64,000 bases of DNA from Metaphire vulgaris (GCA_018105865.1 CM030861.1:5080684-5144683), one strand, 5' to 3'; shown: positions 1-10,635, numbered from the stretch's first letter. The notes: generated by a model not told the origin, from the sequence alone. A program made the numbers and translations.

Positions 1-512
1 CCTTGATTCAGTTTGATCAGTGTAAGCTTTTCGAACATTACATCAGATAGCCTGTTCCTTCTTGGCATCAATTAAGGCTGCTATGCTAAACAGGCACTCA
101 ACAGCTGCCGGAGGTGGAATAGCAGTGTTGAATCTGATGAACAGCTTTATGATGAAGCGTGGTAGGCCTAACTGTCGAGGTGCTTCAAAAACAGAGTATG
201 ATAGGACTAGACATGAGCATAGACGACTTCTGAAAGTAGGCCCTAAGACTAGATAAGATGATTACCTAGAGGAAATGGTCCAGAATGACATGACTAAAAG
301 TAAATTTACTAAGCAGTATTGACAAAAACCACATAACCAGAGCTCTTTTTATTAAGTATGACAGAAAATGATTTTGAAAATGATTTTGAGGCATACAAAA
401 TCATCAAATCACAAAAATTATTATGCGATTAGAAATCAAAATAAAAAAATCGTGTCTTATGATTTAAAATCGTGATTTTAAATCATTTGATTTTAAATCC
501 TCCCCAACACTG
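1..512. mobile_element. right end of a hAT-type DNA transposon, left end outside the window
   Basis: The stretch ends at 512 with CCTCCCCAACACTG, the reverse of a hAT-type terminus (CAGTGTTGGGGAGG). It is preceded by AT-rich subterminal palindromes built on TTTAAAATC. A small open frame at 62-256 (plus) could be a transposase remnant, but I do not recognise it. The left terminus and target duplication lie outside the window, so the superfamily rests on one terminus. Confidence 0.55.
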
Positions 513-606
513 CATTTAAGACCATAGATTTAGATATTGATACACGAGCAATCTTTCTATCGACTCTCAAATGACCCTTTCCATCGCCTTTATTTGTGAA
601 AAACTT

Positions 607-1887
607 TCAATTGCAAAGCTGCTCCATTAGATGACTTGAAATTACATGGTACCAGGTCGAAGTCATATGGGCGTAGTCAGCTCGAAGACATTTCATTGTG
701 CAACCAAGTTCAAATAGGTTTAGCGTCGCGTGCATGTTGCTATCGGGCGCTGAAATTTCATCTTTTAGTGCCTGAAAGAGTATTTCGTTGCAGAGTCTAA
801 CCTTCTCTAGATTTGGGGGAGAGAAATAGTGAGACGGTATCCAAAATATCTGTGTAGACTTAGGGACTGTTTTCTTTAAAAGATCCAGAAACTGCTGTAA
901 AAGTACTTTTAGACGGGCTCCACTCTTTCCCCCTTCTACATTTTTTGCTAAAATTTCATGGATGCAAGGTATTACCAAGATCAAAACGTCCGGGTAATTG
1001 TCTTTAAGATAGTATTTGAAGATTAAATCCTGAGAATTGTTTGTTGATTGAATATCTTCTATGGTTCGAATAACGCGCATGTTGTTACCGAAAACTTCGT
1101 TCATCGCAAGATGCTCTAGCACAAGAGTGCGGCTTTTATTTTTCACTTTGTAGTGACATTCGATGAGTTCCGCTTTACACGTCATGCACTTTCGTCGTAC
1201 CGATACAACATCCGTTGTGAGGTTGTACTTTCTTTTCCCAAGGTAGTACCTCAAATCAGGCCAAAAGTCGTCCAAAGTGCTTCTTTCTTGTCTGATTTTC
1301 TTGCAGCTATTTATTGCAACCGACAGAACTGATACAAGACCATTAAAAAGTCTCTTCCCATTTGAAGCTCCCATGATGATTATCTTCGTTATATTTCTTT
1401 TTGCAAGACATTTCGTAACGAATTTAGAATCTAAGGGATTTGTCGAAAATTTGCAGATAGAAGGCTGAAAAGAGAAGTGATCAGGCTTGCCTTCCTTCGT
1501 TTCAATATTCCAAAATCCATCAGAGAGGAAATCGGAACTGTAACTGTGATACTTTTTAAATAAATCCTTGTCACACGGAGCACAGGTCCCACTCATCGAC
1601 GCAGAATTATTTTGATTGATCGAGTGATATACGAGTACTGTACAATTCGCAACTGAGGTCATATTTCTGACTGTATTGCTAATAAAAGATGATCTACAAT
1701 GAGTAGCAGCAGATTTGACGTCGTACCAATGACGAAGTATCATTACAAATTGTGTCTTTGAGATTCGCTGTGAGTTAAAAAAGAATAAAGTAACGCTAAA
1801 ACCAATCAGAAACGTAATTGACGCGTATAAACATAACCTCGACGTCATTTGCGACAGAGTTAATTTCCCTATATTATGATTCTGCAA
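607..1887 (-). CDS. SGNH/PC-esterase-like type II membrane protein, copy 1
   Basis: This is an intact single-exon gene of 426 residues. A short cytosolic N-terminus is followed by a membrane anchor at about residues 17-37 and a lumenal domain with many cysteines and N-glycosylation sequons. The motif IIIMGASNGKRL (about 169-180) resembles SGNH block I with Ser175 as candidate nucleophile. DYAH near the C-terminus (Asp404, His407) fits the DxxH block of SGNH hydrolases. This order resembles the PC-esterase/NXPE/CASD1 group, which adds or removes acyl groups on glycans. The canonical GDS is GAS here, which is unusual. An AATAAA signal lies 13 bases past the stop (589-594, minus). The start follows the paralogue at 25605. 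I infer a Golgi glycan esterase or acyltransferase; substrate unknown. Confidence 0.7.
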   Translation of the reverse strand: MQNHNIGKLTLSQMTSRLCLYASITFLIGFSVTLFFFNSQRISKTQFVMILRHWYDVKSAATHCRSSFISNTVRNMTSVANCTVLVYHSINQNNSASMSGTCAPCDKDLFKKYHSYSSDFLSDGFWNIETKEGKPDHFSFQPSICKFSTNPLDSKFVTKCLAKRNITKIIIMGASNGKRLFNGLVSVLSVAINSCKKIRQERSTLDDFWPDLRYYLGKRKYNLTTDVVSVRRKCMTCKAELIECHYKVKNKSRTLVLEHLAMNEVFGNNMRVIRTIEDIQSTNNSQDLIFKYYLKDNYPDVLILVIPCIHEILAKNVEGGKSGARLKVLLQQFLDLLKKTVPKSTQIFWIPSHYFSPPNLEKVRLCNEILFQALKDEISAPDSNMHATLNLFELGCTMKCLRADYAHMTSTWYHVISSHLMEQLCN

Positions 1888-2402
1888 TGATTAATGGTTT
1901 ACGGGTCGAAAACACATTTCTGAATTCAACTGTGCGCATAAATTATCTCTTATCAATCTCTGAAATGTGTCTTTGTTGGTCCTGCGTGTTCCATATTAGC
2001 TGTCAATCTGCTCGTTCATACACTCCAAAAATCGCGTTCGAACTCGCCCAACTGATGAGTCAATTTACCCATTCAAAGCCAGACGAGAGCACAGGATTAG
2101 AAAACGACAGTTTAGACAGATGTTGAGTATTCTCACGCTTACACATAAAACCATAATCATACTAACATATTTCGCAACCTAATTATACTGAGTGGGGTCC
2201 AAAACGACCCCAATGAATTCCCATGTTATTAATACAAACCTTTCTATGATTTGGCTTACAACAAGTCTCTTCAGTATAAAAACAGTTGTTAAATGAGTAA
2301 AATTAATTATAAAAGACATAAATCAATCAATGTCTTTTGTAGACCTATCTGGCCTGTTTATACCATAAAACTAAAAGATATAGTTTTTAGTTGTCATGAA
2401 AA

Positions 2403-3194
2403 TTAACTTTCTAAAAATTGTAAATGTTTGCATAGATCATTCAATGCAACTGTCACACACAAATTCTTTATTGATAATCTGCATAATAGCTTATATGCAG
2501 CTGTCACAGACAAACTGCTGCTCACAACTTCTTGTTGCTCTTTAGCTCTGCGCCCAGTATAAACTTGTCCTTTGAGTGGGTAACTTGTCTCCGAATCACA
2601 TGGCCACCATATTTTCACTCCATATTTGGCTGGTTTCCGGCAACAACCTCTATAAACAACCAACTGTTCATCAACGCACAGATCAGGTCCTGGAATGTAC
2701 ATTTTAGGAAGTTGTGCTTGAAACATATTCCAAATATCAGAAAATGCAGCTAATTTATCTGTAATCAGTCTTTCATCTCTAGTGTTCCTATTATCAAACC
2801 TCATACACTCCAGTGTGGCCTGAAATCTATCACGCAACATCACTGCTCTGAATATTGGCCTTCCTTCAGCATTTGACCACAGAGATAATACAGGCTCGAA
2901 GTTTAATTTCTGGATACCTGCTAAGATGCACAGACCGATCCAAGCATAAATCTCGGTTTCATCAACATCTTTCCACTCTTTAGGACTTCCAGGATGAAGA
3001 TTCCACTCATAAATGCTCTTGTCACCTTCTCGATTGGTTTCTCGGACAACTCGAATAACAATTGGCTGAGTAAGAAAAAGTCGAAAGGCTTCAGTAATAC
3101 TGGAACATCGAGCTTCTGCTGTAATCACGGCAGCCTGCCTTACAATATTCTGTCCACCTCTTCTTCCCTGAGCTGGCTGTGTCTTTATCCTCAC
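2403..3194 (-). pseudogene. piggyBac transposase fragment, first half of the DDE_Tnp_1_7 domain
   Basis: The 263-residue frame contains conserved piggyBac stretches: EIYAWIGLCILAG, LSLWSNAEGRPIF with RDRFQ and LRFDN-like MRFDNRNTRDER, then PGPDLCVDEQLVVYRGCC with the catalytic-type DEQ, and PAKYGVKIWWPCDSETSY. The reading frame ends in unrelated sequence after GRRAKEQQE, so the remaining catalytic aspartates and C-terminal cysteine-rich domain are missing. It lies between the terminal repeats of the 2178-5755 element. Confidence 0.85.
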
Positions 3195-3267
3195 AATACC
3201 ATCTTACCAAGTAAAGTATCATGATCATCATCTCCTAGAGCATTGGTGGCTATGCCACTGTCTCTCT

Positions 3268-3504
3268 CTATTCGACCTCTACCTCTTCCACGGCCTCTGC
3301 CTCTTCCACAACCTCTGCCTCGCTCTGTCTCTTTATTGTTTCAACGACCTCATAATGCTCCTCTTCTGCCAGATTCTTGTCTATTAGGAATTCAAACATT
3401 CTCCACTTCAGAATCACTTGCAGTTTCAGTGTCCGGTATATCAGAAACTTCAGATATATGATCTTGATCTTCACCTGAGTTCGTTTCTGGATCGCTAAAG
3501 TCAC
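3268..3504 (-). pseudogene. piggyBac transposase N-terminal acidic region
   Basis: One frame reads the acidic stretch SDPETNSGEDQDHISEVSD and another gives an EVVEEAEAVEEVEVE run. Together they match the acidic, low-complexity N-terminus that precedes the piggyBac catalytic region. The frame is shifted relative to the fragment at 2403-3194. The first coding piece, containing LPETIHYLKPAEIRTLLE, lies beyond the inserted retroelement at 5350-5490 on the same strand. Confidence 0.6.
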
Positions 3505-3549
3505 TTTTTTCCGGTTCCGGTAGACTTCCGACTACTAGCGCGTGCTTTG

Positions 3550-5345
3550 CGTGTTGGATTTTGTCGCCGTTCTCGCCAGTTTTCGACGATCTACATTTGG
3601 TTTTCCTACCAAATGAGAGGACTGAGTTCTCGCTCGTCGGTCTTCGAGGAGCTAACTCTGTTCTCAGTATATTCCGTTTGTTTCTGGATGTTTTCGGTCG
3701 TCGTTGATGTCAAGTCCGCCATCTTGTCTGCCAAAATGGCTGACATCGCCAGTGCGTGTTTGCGTCAGAGATGTGCGGATCGCGGATTGATCCATCCGCG
3801 GAGCCGGGTCCGCAAGGATTTTAAGGATCCGCGGACCTTGGCGGACCCAAGTATAAAAAAAGCTGGCGGAGCCGGAGTATCCGCGGATCCTGAAAACTGG
3901 CAACACGCACACATAGACACACAAATACATACACATTGTGCATAGCTATTTGCTACCTTTTCAAATTACGCCCTGAATTTTATGACTATTGCATGGTTGT
4001 AGATGACCAAAGTGCCAATTATCTCTTTGATCAACAGAAACGCTAAGTTAGGAGGTTTACATAAGAGATCAGAATAACTGACGGGAGACAGCTTCCGACA
4101 AGTTCAAACTTCAAAGTCCAGTCAACCCGACTCGGATTCCATCATTTTCCAAGTCATCTAATCCCCAGTCACTTAATCATCGTCACTTAACCCCTCGGCA
4201 CGTAGGCCTAATCCCAAGTGAATGGGTGCAACATTTAAAGACCGGTGAGTAGAAAGGATTTCAGTGTCAGTCGATTTCGTCAAAGGTCATTGAGTAAACA
4301 AAGGGGTGATTATGTCGTGGGTTTCATTTCATCTAGTGTACCAGGAGGGATAATGCCGGGGTGGAATCATTGAATGTCCTGGGGAGAATGTCCGATCTCC
4401 TTTGAAGAGGTAGGCGCCCTATTTTCGAATTTCGAGCGTCTAATTGGTTATTAAGTAACCAATTTTTTGCCTGAATTCGCTGTGTACTGTTTGAGGTGTG
4501 CAGTTGTGCACTCCACACGGCCGGGTATTCATATATGAACGTTTTTGAATAACTTTTATTTTATATTTTAAAAAAATCTATGTTATGCTTTACATATAGC
4601 GTCTCCTTTCCTACGACTATTTGTGCAATGAGTCTCGGACCTAGGTACATAATTTTACTGCTTATTGAAATACATTAGGATAGGCCCTAGGCTTGCTGAA
4701 ACCATGTTAGTAAAAGACCGAATTTATTTACCATCTGCGGATGCGGATCCTCCGCGGCTCCTGATATTGGATATTCGCGCGGATGCGGATCCTCCGCGGA
4801 TCTAAACCTGGCGGAGCCGGATTATCCGCGGTCCCAAAATTGTTGGATCCGCACATCTCTGGTTTGCGTGTCTGGAATGTCGCCCTTTCTGGCAATTGTA
4901 CGTCTCGATCGACTGTTTTGCTCGGGTTCTCTACGGAATTTTCCATCACCGTCGAATCTGATGAGTTCGGTGACGGGAGCCTACTCGGCTGCGGATTACT
5001 CTAACGGAAGACCGCCTCTTGGCAGTACGTCGTCGGACCTTTCTACGGCGCGTATTCCATTTACCATCGTGCGGGACTGTCAACATTTCCTTCCGTCCTT
5101 CACTGGCGTCTCTGTCTTGGGAAACATTCTGCGGAAGTCCACTCTCTCAGTAATTCAACGCCGGATTTCGTTACGGCCGCGAACTCCTCTTACTATCCGA
5201 GTGGATTTTATAATCATCTTCCGACCCGCAGAGGCGTCAACGCTGTCAACAGTGCCTCCGACGTTGGCTTTGCCGAGTCGACAGCGCTAACCGCAGCGGG
5301 AGCGCTTAGGGAGTTCTTTTAATTAAGATAAATAGGCGCTATATA
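3550..5345 (+). mobile_element. GC-rich retroelement copy A (large SINE-like), split by a hAT
   Basis: Excluding the hAT at 3766-4861 this is about 700 bp of GC-rich, CpG-rich sequence. It aligns by eye with the minus-strand copy at 6930-7490 and the plus-strand copy at 32105-32955. It ends in a GGCGCTATATAAAT tail at about 5331-5345, like many LINE/SINE 3' ends in this window. It is inserted in the piggyBac transposase. No reverse transcriptase is visible, so it would be non-autonomous. I see no confident target duplication. Confidence 0.6.
3766..4861. mobile_element. non-autonomous hAT element with perfect 8-bp target duplication
   Basis: The ends read CAGAGATGTGCGGATC and its reverse complement, and GTTTGCGT flanks both sides (3758-3765 and 4862-4869). 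CAGAGRTGTNC termini with 8-bp duplications are characteristic of hAT elements. Subterminal regions are rich in GGATCC and CCGCGG words in both orientations. The interior holds an antisense piece of the family seen at 55763-56076 (about 4270-4400). No transposase is visible. Confidence 0.9.
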
Positions 5346-5756
5346 AATACTCTGTTGATTGATTATTGATTGATTTCATCTGTACTAGAATCTTTCTCTA
5401 ATAAAGTCCGAATTTCGGCTGGTTTTAGATAATGAATTGTCTCAGGTAGGTCTACTAGACATGTCTTACTCTGAATATCATCGAAATACATGTTATAAAT
5501 AAAAGAAAACATAAAATATAAACAGAATTAAAAAATTTACAATAAAAAAGCTCTGGGGTCTTTTCGGACCCCAACAATTTTTAGACGATACCTCTCCAGT
5601 TTTACTACGACTCTTAACTTCAATATGTTTTCTAGAAAGGTAAACATATATGTGACAAACTCCTAAAGTTTGGTGAAAAAATTCTGAACCATAACAAAAA
5701 TATTGAACTGATTATGCGTCTGGGGTCCAAAATGACCCCACTCAGTATGATTAGGG

Positions 5757-6573
5757 ATAAGTAAGTAAATAAAATCTTGTTAATTTATACAGCGCTTTGG
5801 TAAATAGTACAGTAGTAACTGCTTATTCTTATGCGCTTAATCCTTCTTGAACTAGCTACAGGCAAGGTGGTTGTCGGCCGGGCAAAGGTCAGTGTATCCA
5901 TGAGGCGGCTCGTCGGGCTGTTATTGCTATGGAAGGAATGACTTTTGGAATTGGCAGGTTTTAAGTTTAGACCTAAAGTCTTGAGGATATAGTGAAAGAA
6001 TTCAAGGAAATGAGGATTTGGAGCTCGTTGTTTGACCTTGTCGTAAGCAACGGAGGGAAGTTGGAACTGAGTTCCAAAGTCTTAATCTAATCTAATCTTA
6101 AACTTCTATAGCGCCACTTTCATAATGCACAGGAGCATCAACCGATGGCACACCAAATCCAAATCACTAAAGATCCAGGTCAAATCCAGAGTATCCGGCC
6201 TGGATAGGTGTAAGAGAAAGCGCGGCTGCAGATTTTGAGAGATGACTGATTTAACGGGAGTAAAAGTGTGAGTTGAGATGACGTTCGTGTAGGCAGTAGT
6301 GTAGGGCCAGGAGGCTGAGGCGTTAAGAGTTTTGGAAGGTAGACCGGTTTTGGTGAATGAAGTCAACTGTATGCAATCATTATTATCTTGAACTGGATGC
6401 GTTCGGATATTTTAAATTAAGCCAATGAAGTGACTTCCGTATAGGTGAAATATGGCAGAACTTTGGTGATTTGGTTACTGCTCGGGCTTGTGCATTTTGA
6501 ATTGATTGTAATTTGTTGATGTATCAGTTCAAAGCGTGAAAAAATAGCAACCTATCCACTAAAAGCTAATAAA
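5757..6573 (-). mobile_element. CR1/L2-like LINE 3' fragment
   Basis: The reverse strand encodes degenerate C-terminal LINE sequence including NKLQSIQNAQARAVTKSPK and KSLHWL, matching the better preserved plus-strand copy at 9421-10630. The 3' end, read in reverse, is the GCGCT...AAATTTACAAG-type tail followed by an AAGTAAGTAAG repeat at about 5757-5785. It is the counterpart of the CR1 piece at 25865-28375 in duplication copy 2. Confidence 0.75.
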
Positions 6574-6929
6574 TATTAGGCACAGACGTCGATCCCGTGA
6601 TGGTCCTGGGGTCCGGACCCTCACTAAAATTTGGTTGTGAAGGTCCACAATGCTTTGGACCCTCACAAAAATATGAATAAATCTGAATCGTACCGTTATT
6701 ATTATTGTTTGCTGTAGCATATGCTAGAGGCTCGGAACGTAGTATTATATAATAAATGAGATTTCGGTTGATTTTGTAACAATTTATAATTATTTCACCA
6801 TACAGTCCAAAACATTCAACGGAAGAGTCTAGAGTCCAAACCAAAGGCTCTAAATCTAATACAAAGTAAGTAAGTAAATACAACATATCACATCACATAG
6901 TTAAAAGCCAAAATAAAAAGCGCTTTGAC

Positions 6930-7490
6930 AGCGCTGACATGTCAATGAAAGTCAGAAGGCAGCAGTGTCGAAAATCCACTCTGATGAAAGAAAGAACTCG
7001 ATGCCGTGACGAAATCCGGTGCCGAGTCCTTAAGAAGCGGTCTTTCACAAGAAAAACTGCAACATTGACACGTCAGCGAGGAACGGAAGATGATGTTAAA
7101 GGTCCGCGAGTTGGTAGTAGGAGTTATCCGCACAGTAGATCCGGCGGTGAATCCAAAGTAGCGGTCTTCCGCGAGAGCATAGTTCGTCACCGAAATCGGC
7201 AAATCCGACGATGATGGAGGCTCCAACGAAATCTGGAAAGACCGTCAGCCGGGATCCCATTGAGTTGCACGCGGCGACCATATTAATGGCAGACAATGAC
7301 AGTTCACGCAGCGGCGGCTGCGACCGACTTAGAACATTCCAGAACGACGTGGAAAAGTGGAGGACGACAAGAGATTCGTCGAAAAACCGAAGAGTGGAAC
7401 GCAGTCCTCGCGATTGGCGTAAAATCCAAGCGCATAACATTGGAAAATGCCGAGAACGACGACGAAACCGTGACACGTACAAACACGTGC
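6930..7490 (-). mobile_element. GC-rich retroelement copy B
   Basis: Read on the minus strand, this aligns over most of its length with 32400-32900. Shared stretches include TCTTCGGTT, CTTTCCACGTC, CCAACTCGCGGAC and the 3' segment TTGACAYGTCAGCG before GTCAAAGCGCTTTT. Two long open frames (7096-7482 and 6942-7226, minus) are in part conserved with copies A and C. It lies inside the hAT at 6582-8010. Confidence 0.7.
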
Positions 7491-7594
7491 TGGCAGCAAT
7501 GAAGGCTCCAAAACCGGAAATCCGGTTGTACGATTATTTAATAAATTGATGTGCTGGATAGATAATATACGTAGACAGTGGCCTAGTAACATGC

Positions 7595-7815
7595 TCGGGG
7601 GCCCGTGGCGAAAAAAGGGGAAGGGGCCCTTTCCAGAGGAGACGATCTGGCAAGTTTGCAAAAAAATGTTGACGACCTTTTTTTGCTTGTCTCGCGAAAA
7701 AGTTGACGACCTTTTTTGCTTGTCGATGTTTTCATCTGACGACTACATCGCGAAAAAGTTGTTACCGAACTTTTTTTGGACTTGGGTCGGGGGCCCTTTA
7801 CAGGACGGGGGCCCT
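7595..7815. repeat. G-rich block with repeated GACGACCTTTTTTGCTTGTC motif
   Basis: GGGGGCCC words frame two copies of a GACGACCTTTTTTGCTTGTC-like motif (about 7674 and 7706). The same motif recurs at about 62406, and in inverse orientation at about 62948 and 63010, next to similar GGGGCCCGG words. It looks like part of a dispersed non-autonomous element whose ends I cannot define. A nearby stretch at about 7929-7957 has three TTAGGG words. Confidence 0.4.
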
Positions 7816-8375
7816 TGGCATTTGGCCACCTTCTCCATATGGCTGCTACGTCCCTGCACGTAGATATTATCAGCAAATTGTATTTTAGAACATTAATAAG
7901 TGATACACTGTCAGAACTATGCTTAAAATGGTTAGGGTTAAGGCTAGGGTTAGGGAAAGGCACAACAACGGGTGGAACCTCACAACGTTTACTACAGGTT
8001 GACGCCACTGATATTAGGGTCTCTGAATTTAGGCAGATGACATTTGTCTTTTCCTATATCAAAATCTGACATTCAACGCTGGAAGGGTGAGTAGCCATGG
8101 AAAGTGTGCACACAACTGGACTATTTATGCATATGATGTACTCGTCAAGTGCACAGTGTTATGTGCGGCTATTACTTACTTATTGGATTAATTGTTAATT
8201 AAGATATCTTTGGATAGAGTCGTGGAACAAAAGTGCTTCCGGTTCCGACTCTGGATAATCTACAAGCAGTTGTACACAGGGACATGCAAAACTCATACCG
8301 ACCAATCACAAGCGAGCCGTTCGTTTCTCCTTTAATCGATCTCATTTTAGACATCGCCCGCCGACTTGCGTTAAA

Positions 8376-8377
8376 TA

Positions 8378-8432
<55 letters not shown>
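8376..8432. repeat. (ATT)n microsatellite
   Basis: This is an uninterrupted run of ATT of about 19 units. The surrounding region 8161-8703 shows no recognisable gene or element; open frames across it are products of the repeat. Confidence 0.95.
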
Positions 8433-8435
<3 letters not shown>

Positions 8436-8703
8436 ACAATTAACCCATAACACAAAAGATGTGTGTGTGTGTGCAGCTGTTGACCCATGCAGATTGTTTA
8501 TCACATATTGCTAAATATTTTTCTACTCTAATCCCACGGCTGATTCAGACTTGCACATCCGTACGTATCTGATTTTGGACTTCCCTTCCTAATTAGAATT
8601 TCTTTGTCAAATATTTCTCTATCAAATATACACAACTCAGCATGTAAGATTATCACAGATCAAGGAATTACGCAAGCATTGGAATTATGGGACCTCAGCT
8701 GAC

Positions 8704-8800
8704 CAGTGGCGGCTCCACAGGGAGGCCGGAGGGCCCGTGCCCCTCCCCCCAACTAAGTGCCCCCCAGTGGCCCTCCTGTTGGGACCCTATACTTGATACT
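8704..8800. mobile_element. left end of a CAGTGGCGGCTCC hAT-like element
   Basis: CAGTGGCGGCTCCA at 8704 followed by GGGCCCGTGCCCCT is shared with the sequence starting at 21527 (CAGTGGCAGCTCGA, then GGGCCCGTGCCCCT). No matching right end was found nearby; the CR1 fragment beginning at 8808 may have replaced it. Confidence 0.4.
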
Positions 8801-8807
8801 ACAAAGT

Positions 8808-9178
8808 AAAGTAAAGTAAAAACTCGTGGGTTTCTATAGCGCCTTGGAAAACAGCACAACAGTAGCTGCTTATTCTTAGGCGCTCAGCCTCTCTTAAAAT
8901 AGCTATAGGGAAGGTATGTTATCAGCCAGGCAATAGTCAACGTCCAAAGGGCAGTGAGGCTAGGTTGTTACAGCTATGGAGGATATGATTTTAGAAAAAG
9001 GAATGATTTAAGCTTAGACCTGAAGACTTGAGGAGATAATGAGGGAATTATAGGAAATGAGGAATCAGATTTTATTGTTTGAAAGTGTCCAAGTCTGCGG
9101 AGGGAAGCTGGGATCGTGTTCCAAAGTTCAGGTGAGGCGTATGAGAAGGCACGGTTGCAAAGTTTCAACCCTACTTTC
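8808..9178 (-). mobile_element. CR1/L2-like LINE 3' end, inverted relative to 9421-10630
   Basis: This is the reverse complement of about 10262-10630, with high similarity by eye. It encodes the same C-terminal protein on the minus strand (KLCNRAFSYASPELWNTIPA, then VFRSKLKSFLFLKSYPP and stop) and the same tail of AAAGTAAAGTAAAG. It is 5' truncated. Together with the plus-strand copy it forms an inverted pair separated by about 1.1 kb. Confidence 0.85.
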
Positions 9179-9420
9179 GCTTATATATTGTTATCAAGTT
9201 TCCAAAAAATCCAGTAATTATTAATTAAGATAAACAAATGTCACTTAGTAAGCAAATGATTAAACATGACTTAAAAGGCAAATATGTCGTGAGTATATTA
9301 CAAAAACGAAATGGTGCAGATCTATAAAACTATCTATAATTCTATATATCACCTGAAACTTTGAGTTTATTTCATGATCGCAGTTATATAGCAAATTGAG
9401 TCACAAAGAAATAGATAACA

Positions 9421-10635
9421 AGCAATTCACCTGCGATACATTTACAGTGTAAATTTTGGAGTGCCTCAAGGATCTGTTCTTGGGCCTGTACTGTTCAACC
9501 TTTACACCACACCGCTCTCATCTTTAATTAACTCCCTTAATTTAAATCACCAACTCTATGCCGATGACACTCAGATATTCCTTTCCTTCTCACCTCTTTC
9601 ATTCAATGCTTCTATTATTGAGCTTGAATCTGCATTCTCATCAATCTCTGCATGGATGTCATCTAATCTCCTCGCTCTCAACCCATCTAAGACAGAGTTT
9701 CTTTTAATCGGACTACCCCAACAACTCAAAAAAATTGACAATCCTAAACTAGTTTTGGCTCCTGACACCACAATAATCCCTGTTCCAACTGCTAGAAATC
9801 TAGGATTCAAATTTGATTCTTTTCTAAACTTCGAATCACAAATCTCCCAACTATGAAAAGCTTGCTATGTTCATATTTGTGACCTTCGCCGCCTACGCCC
9901 CTGCCTAGATACTAAAACTGCCTCCACAATTGCCACCTCAATAGTCCACTCCAAATTAGATTATTGTAACTCCCTCTACTATAACCTTCCCAAAGCCTCT
10001 ATCAACAAATTGCAATCTATACAAAATGCACTTGCTCGTGCTGTTACTAAGTCACCTAAATTCTCCCATATTTCATCCATACTAAAATCATTGCATTGGC
10101 TTAAAATAACTGAACGCATCCAATATAAGATAATAACACTTACATATAGTTCACTTCAGTCATCAAAACCTGTCTACCTTATATCACTATTAACCCCTCA
10201 GCCTCCTCGACCCACACGTTCATCATCTTACCTCACTCTGTCACGCCCACTGAATCAGTCATCCCTGAAAATTTGCAACCGTGCCTTCTCATACGCCTCA
10301 CCTGAACTTTGGAACTCGATCCCAGCTTCCCTCCGCAGACTTGGACACTTTCAAACAATAAAATCTGAATCCTCATTTCCTATGATTCCTGCACTATCTC
10401 CTCAAGTCTTCAGGTCTAAGCTTAAATCATTCCTTTTTCTAAAATCATATCCTCCATAGCTGTAACAACCTAGCCTCACTGCCCTTTGGATGTTGACTAT
10501 TGTCTGGCTGATAACATACCTTCCCCATAGCTATTTTAGGAGAGGCTGAGCGCCAAAGAATAAGCAGCTACTGTTGTGCTGCTTTCCAAGGCGCTACAGA
10601 AATCCACGAGATTTTACTTTACTTTACTTTGTAGT
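9421..10635 (+). mobile_element. 5'-truncated CR1/L2-like non-LTR retrotransposon
   Basis: It begins within the reverse transcriptase and runs to a 3' tail GGCGCTACAGAAATC followed by ACTTT repeats at about 10612-10635. This 3' end is the same as that seen in many short antisense fragments in the window. The tRNA-derived SINE at 54235-54515 also ends in ACTTT repeats. The 5' truncation is typical of LINE insertion by target-primed reverse transcription. Confidence 0.85.
9461..10459 (+). pseudogene. LINE reverse transcriptase, C-terminal half, with one in-frame stop
   Basis: The frame reads [20 protein letters not shown], then the catalytic [11 protein letters not shown] (YADD box), then [15 protein letters not shown] at 9854-9856 interrupts it after [11 protein letters not shown]. 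Translation of the same frame continues through KLDYCNSLYYNLP, LQSIQNALARAVTK and LHWLKITERIQYKI to SPELWNSIPASLR and FRSKLKSFLFLKSYPP, then a stop. These are hallmark stretches of CR1/L2-group LINE proteins. Without its 5' half and with the stop codon it cannot be active. Confidence 0.9.

Larger units (their letters stand above)
2178..5755 (-). mobile_element. degenerate piggyBac transposon with nested insertions
   Basis: Both ends carry the inverted sequence CCTAATYATACTGAGTGGGG: the left end reads inward from 2178 and the right end closes at about 5755. Each end also has a short internal palindrome of GGGGTC and GACCCC. Minus-strand transposase pieces lie at 5350-5490 (N-terminal acidic start), 3268-3504 (acidic region) and 2403-3194 (start of the catalytic region). 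The flanks no longer read TTAA (GCAA on the left, ATAA on the right), so the insertion is old or the edges have decayed. A GC-rich retroelement splits the transposase between the first two pieces. Confidence 0.75.
6582..8010. mobile_element. hAT-type element of the CAGTGGCGTCAA family, with nested repeats
   Basis: The right end is GTTGACGCCACTG at 8010. The left end, CACAGACGTCGATC at 6582, is a mutated form of the same terminus. ATATTAGG flanks both sides (6574-6581 and 8011-8018). The uninterrupted site is present at 28376-28383 in the paralogous segment, which confirms the boundaries. Bases 6600-6690 match the subterminal part of the small 51905-52218 element in inverse orientation. It contains the retroelement copy at 6930-7490 and a G-rich block at 7595-7815. 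Confidence 0.85.
513..8160. repeat. segmental duplication, copy 1
   Basis: After removing later insertions, this block matches about 24232-28530 in the same order and orientation. It holds the 3' flank, the esterase gene on the minus strand, its 5' flank to about 2145, a minus-strand CR1 3' fragment, and a tail around 8019-8155 that reads on into TGTACTCGTCAAG. Insertions present only here are the piggyBac (2178-5755) and a hAT (6582-8010). The left edge may extend beyond the hAT end at 512. Confidence 0.85.

Noticed and set aside
1277..1468. Plus-strand open frame opposite the esterase gene, repeated at 24995-25186
   Set aside because: It is conserved only because the gene on the other strand is duplicated; no independent coding signs.
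7211..7549. Arg/Lys-rich 112-codon plus-strand frame
   Set aside because: It is antisense to GC-rich retroelement copy B.
7929..7957. Three TTAGGG words suggesting telomeric repeat
   Set aside because: Only three imperfect units inside a hAT; not a telomere.
8199..8514. Frames with poly-Asn and poly-Leu
   Set aside because: They arise from the (ATT)n microsatellite.
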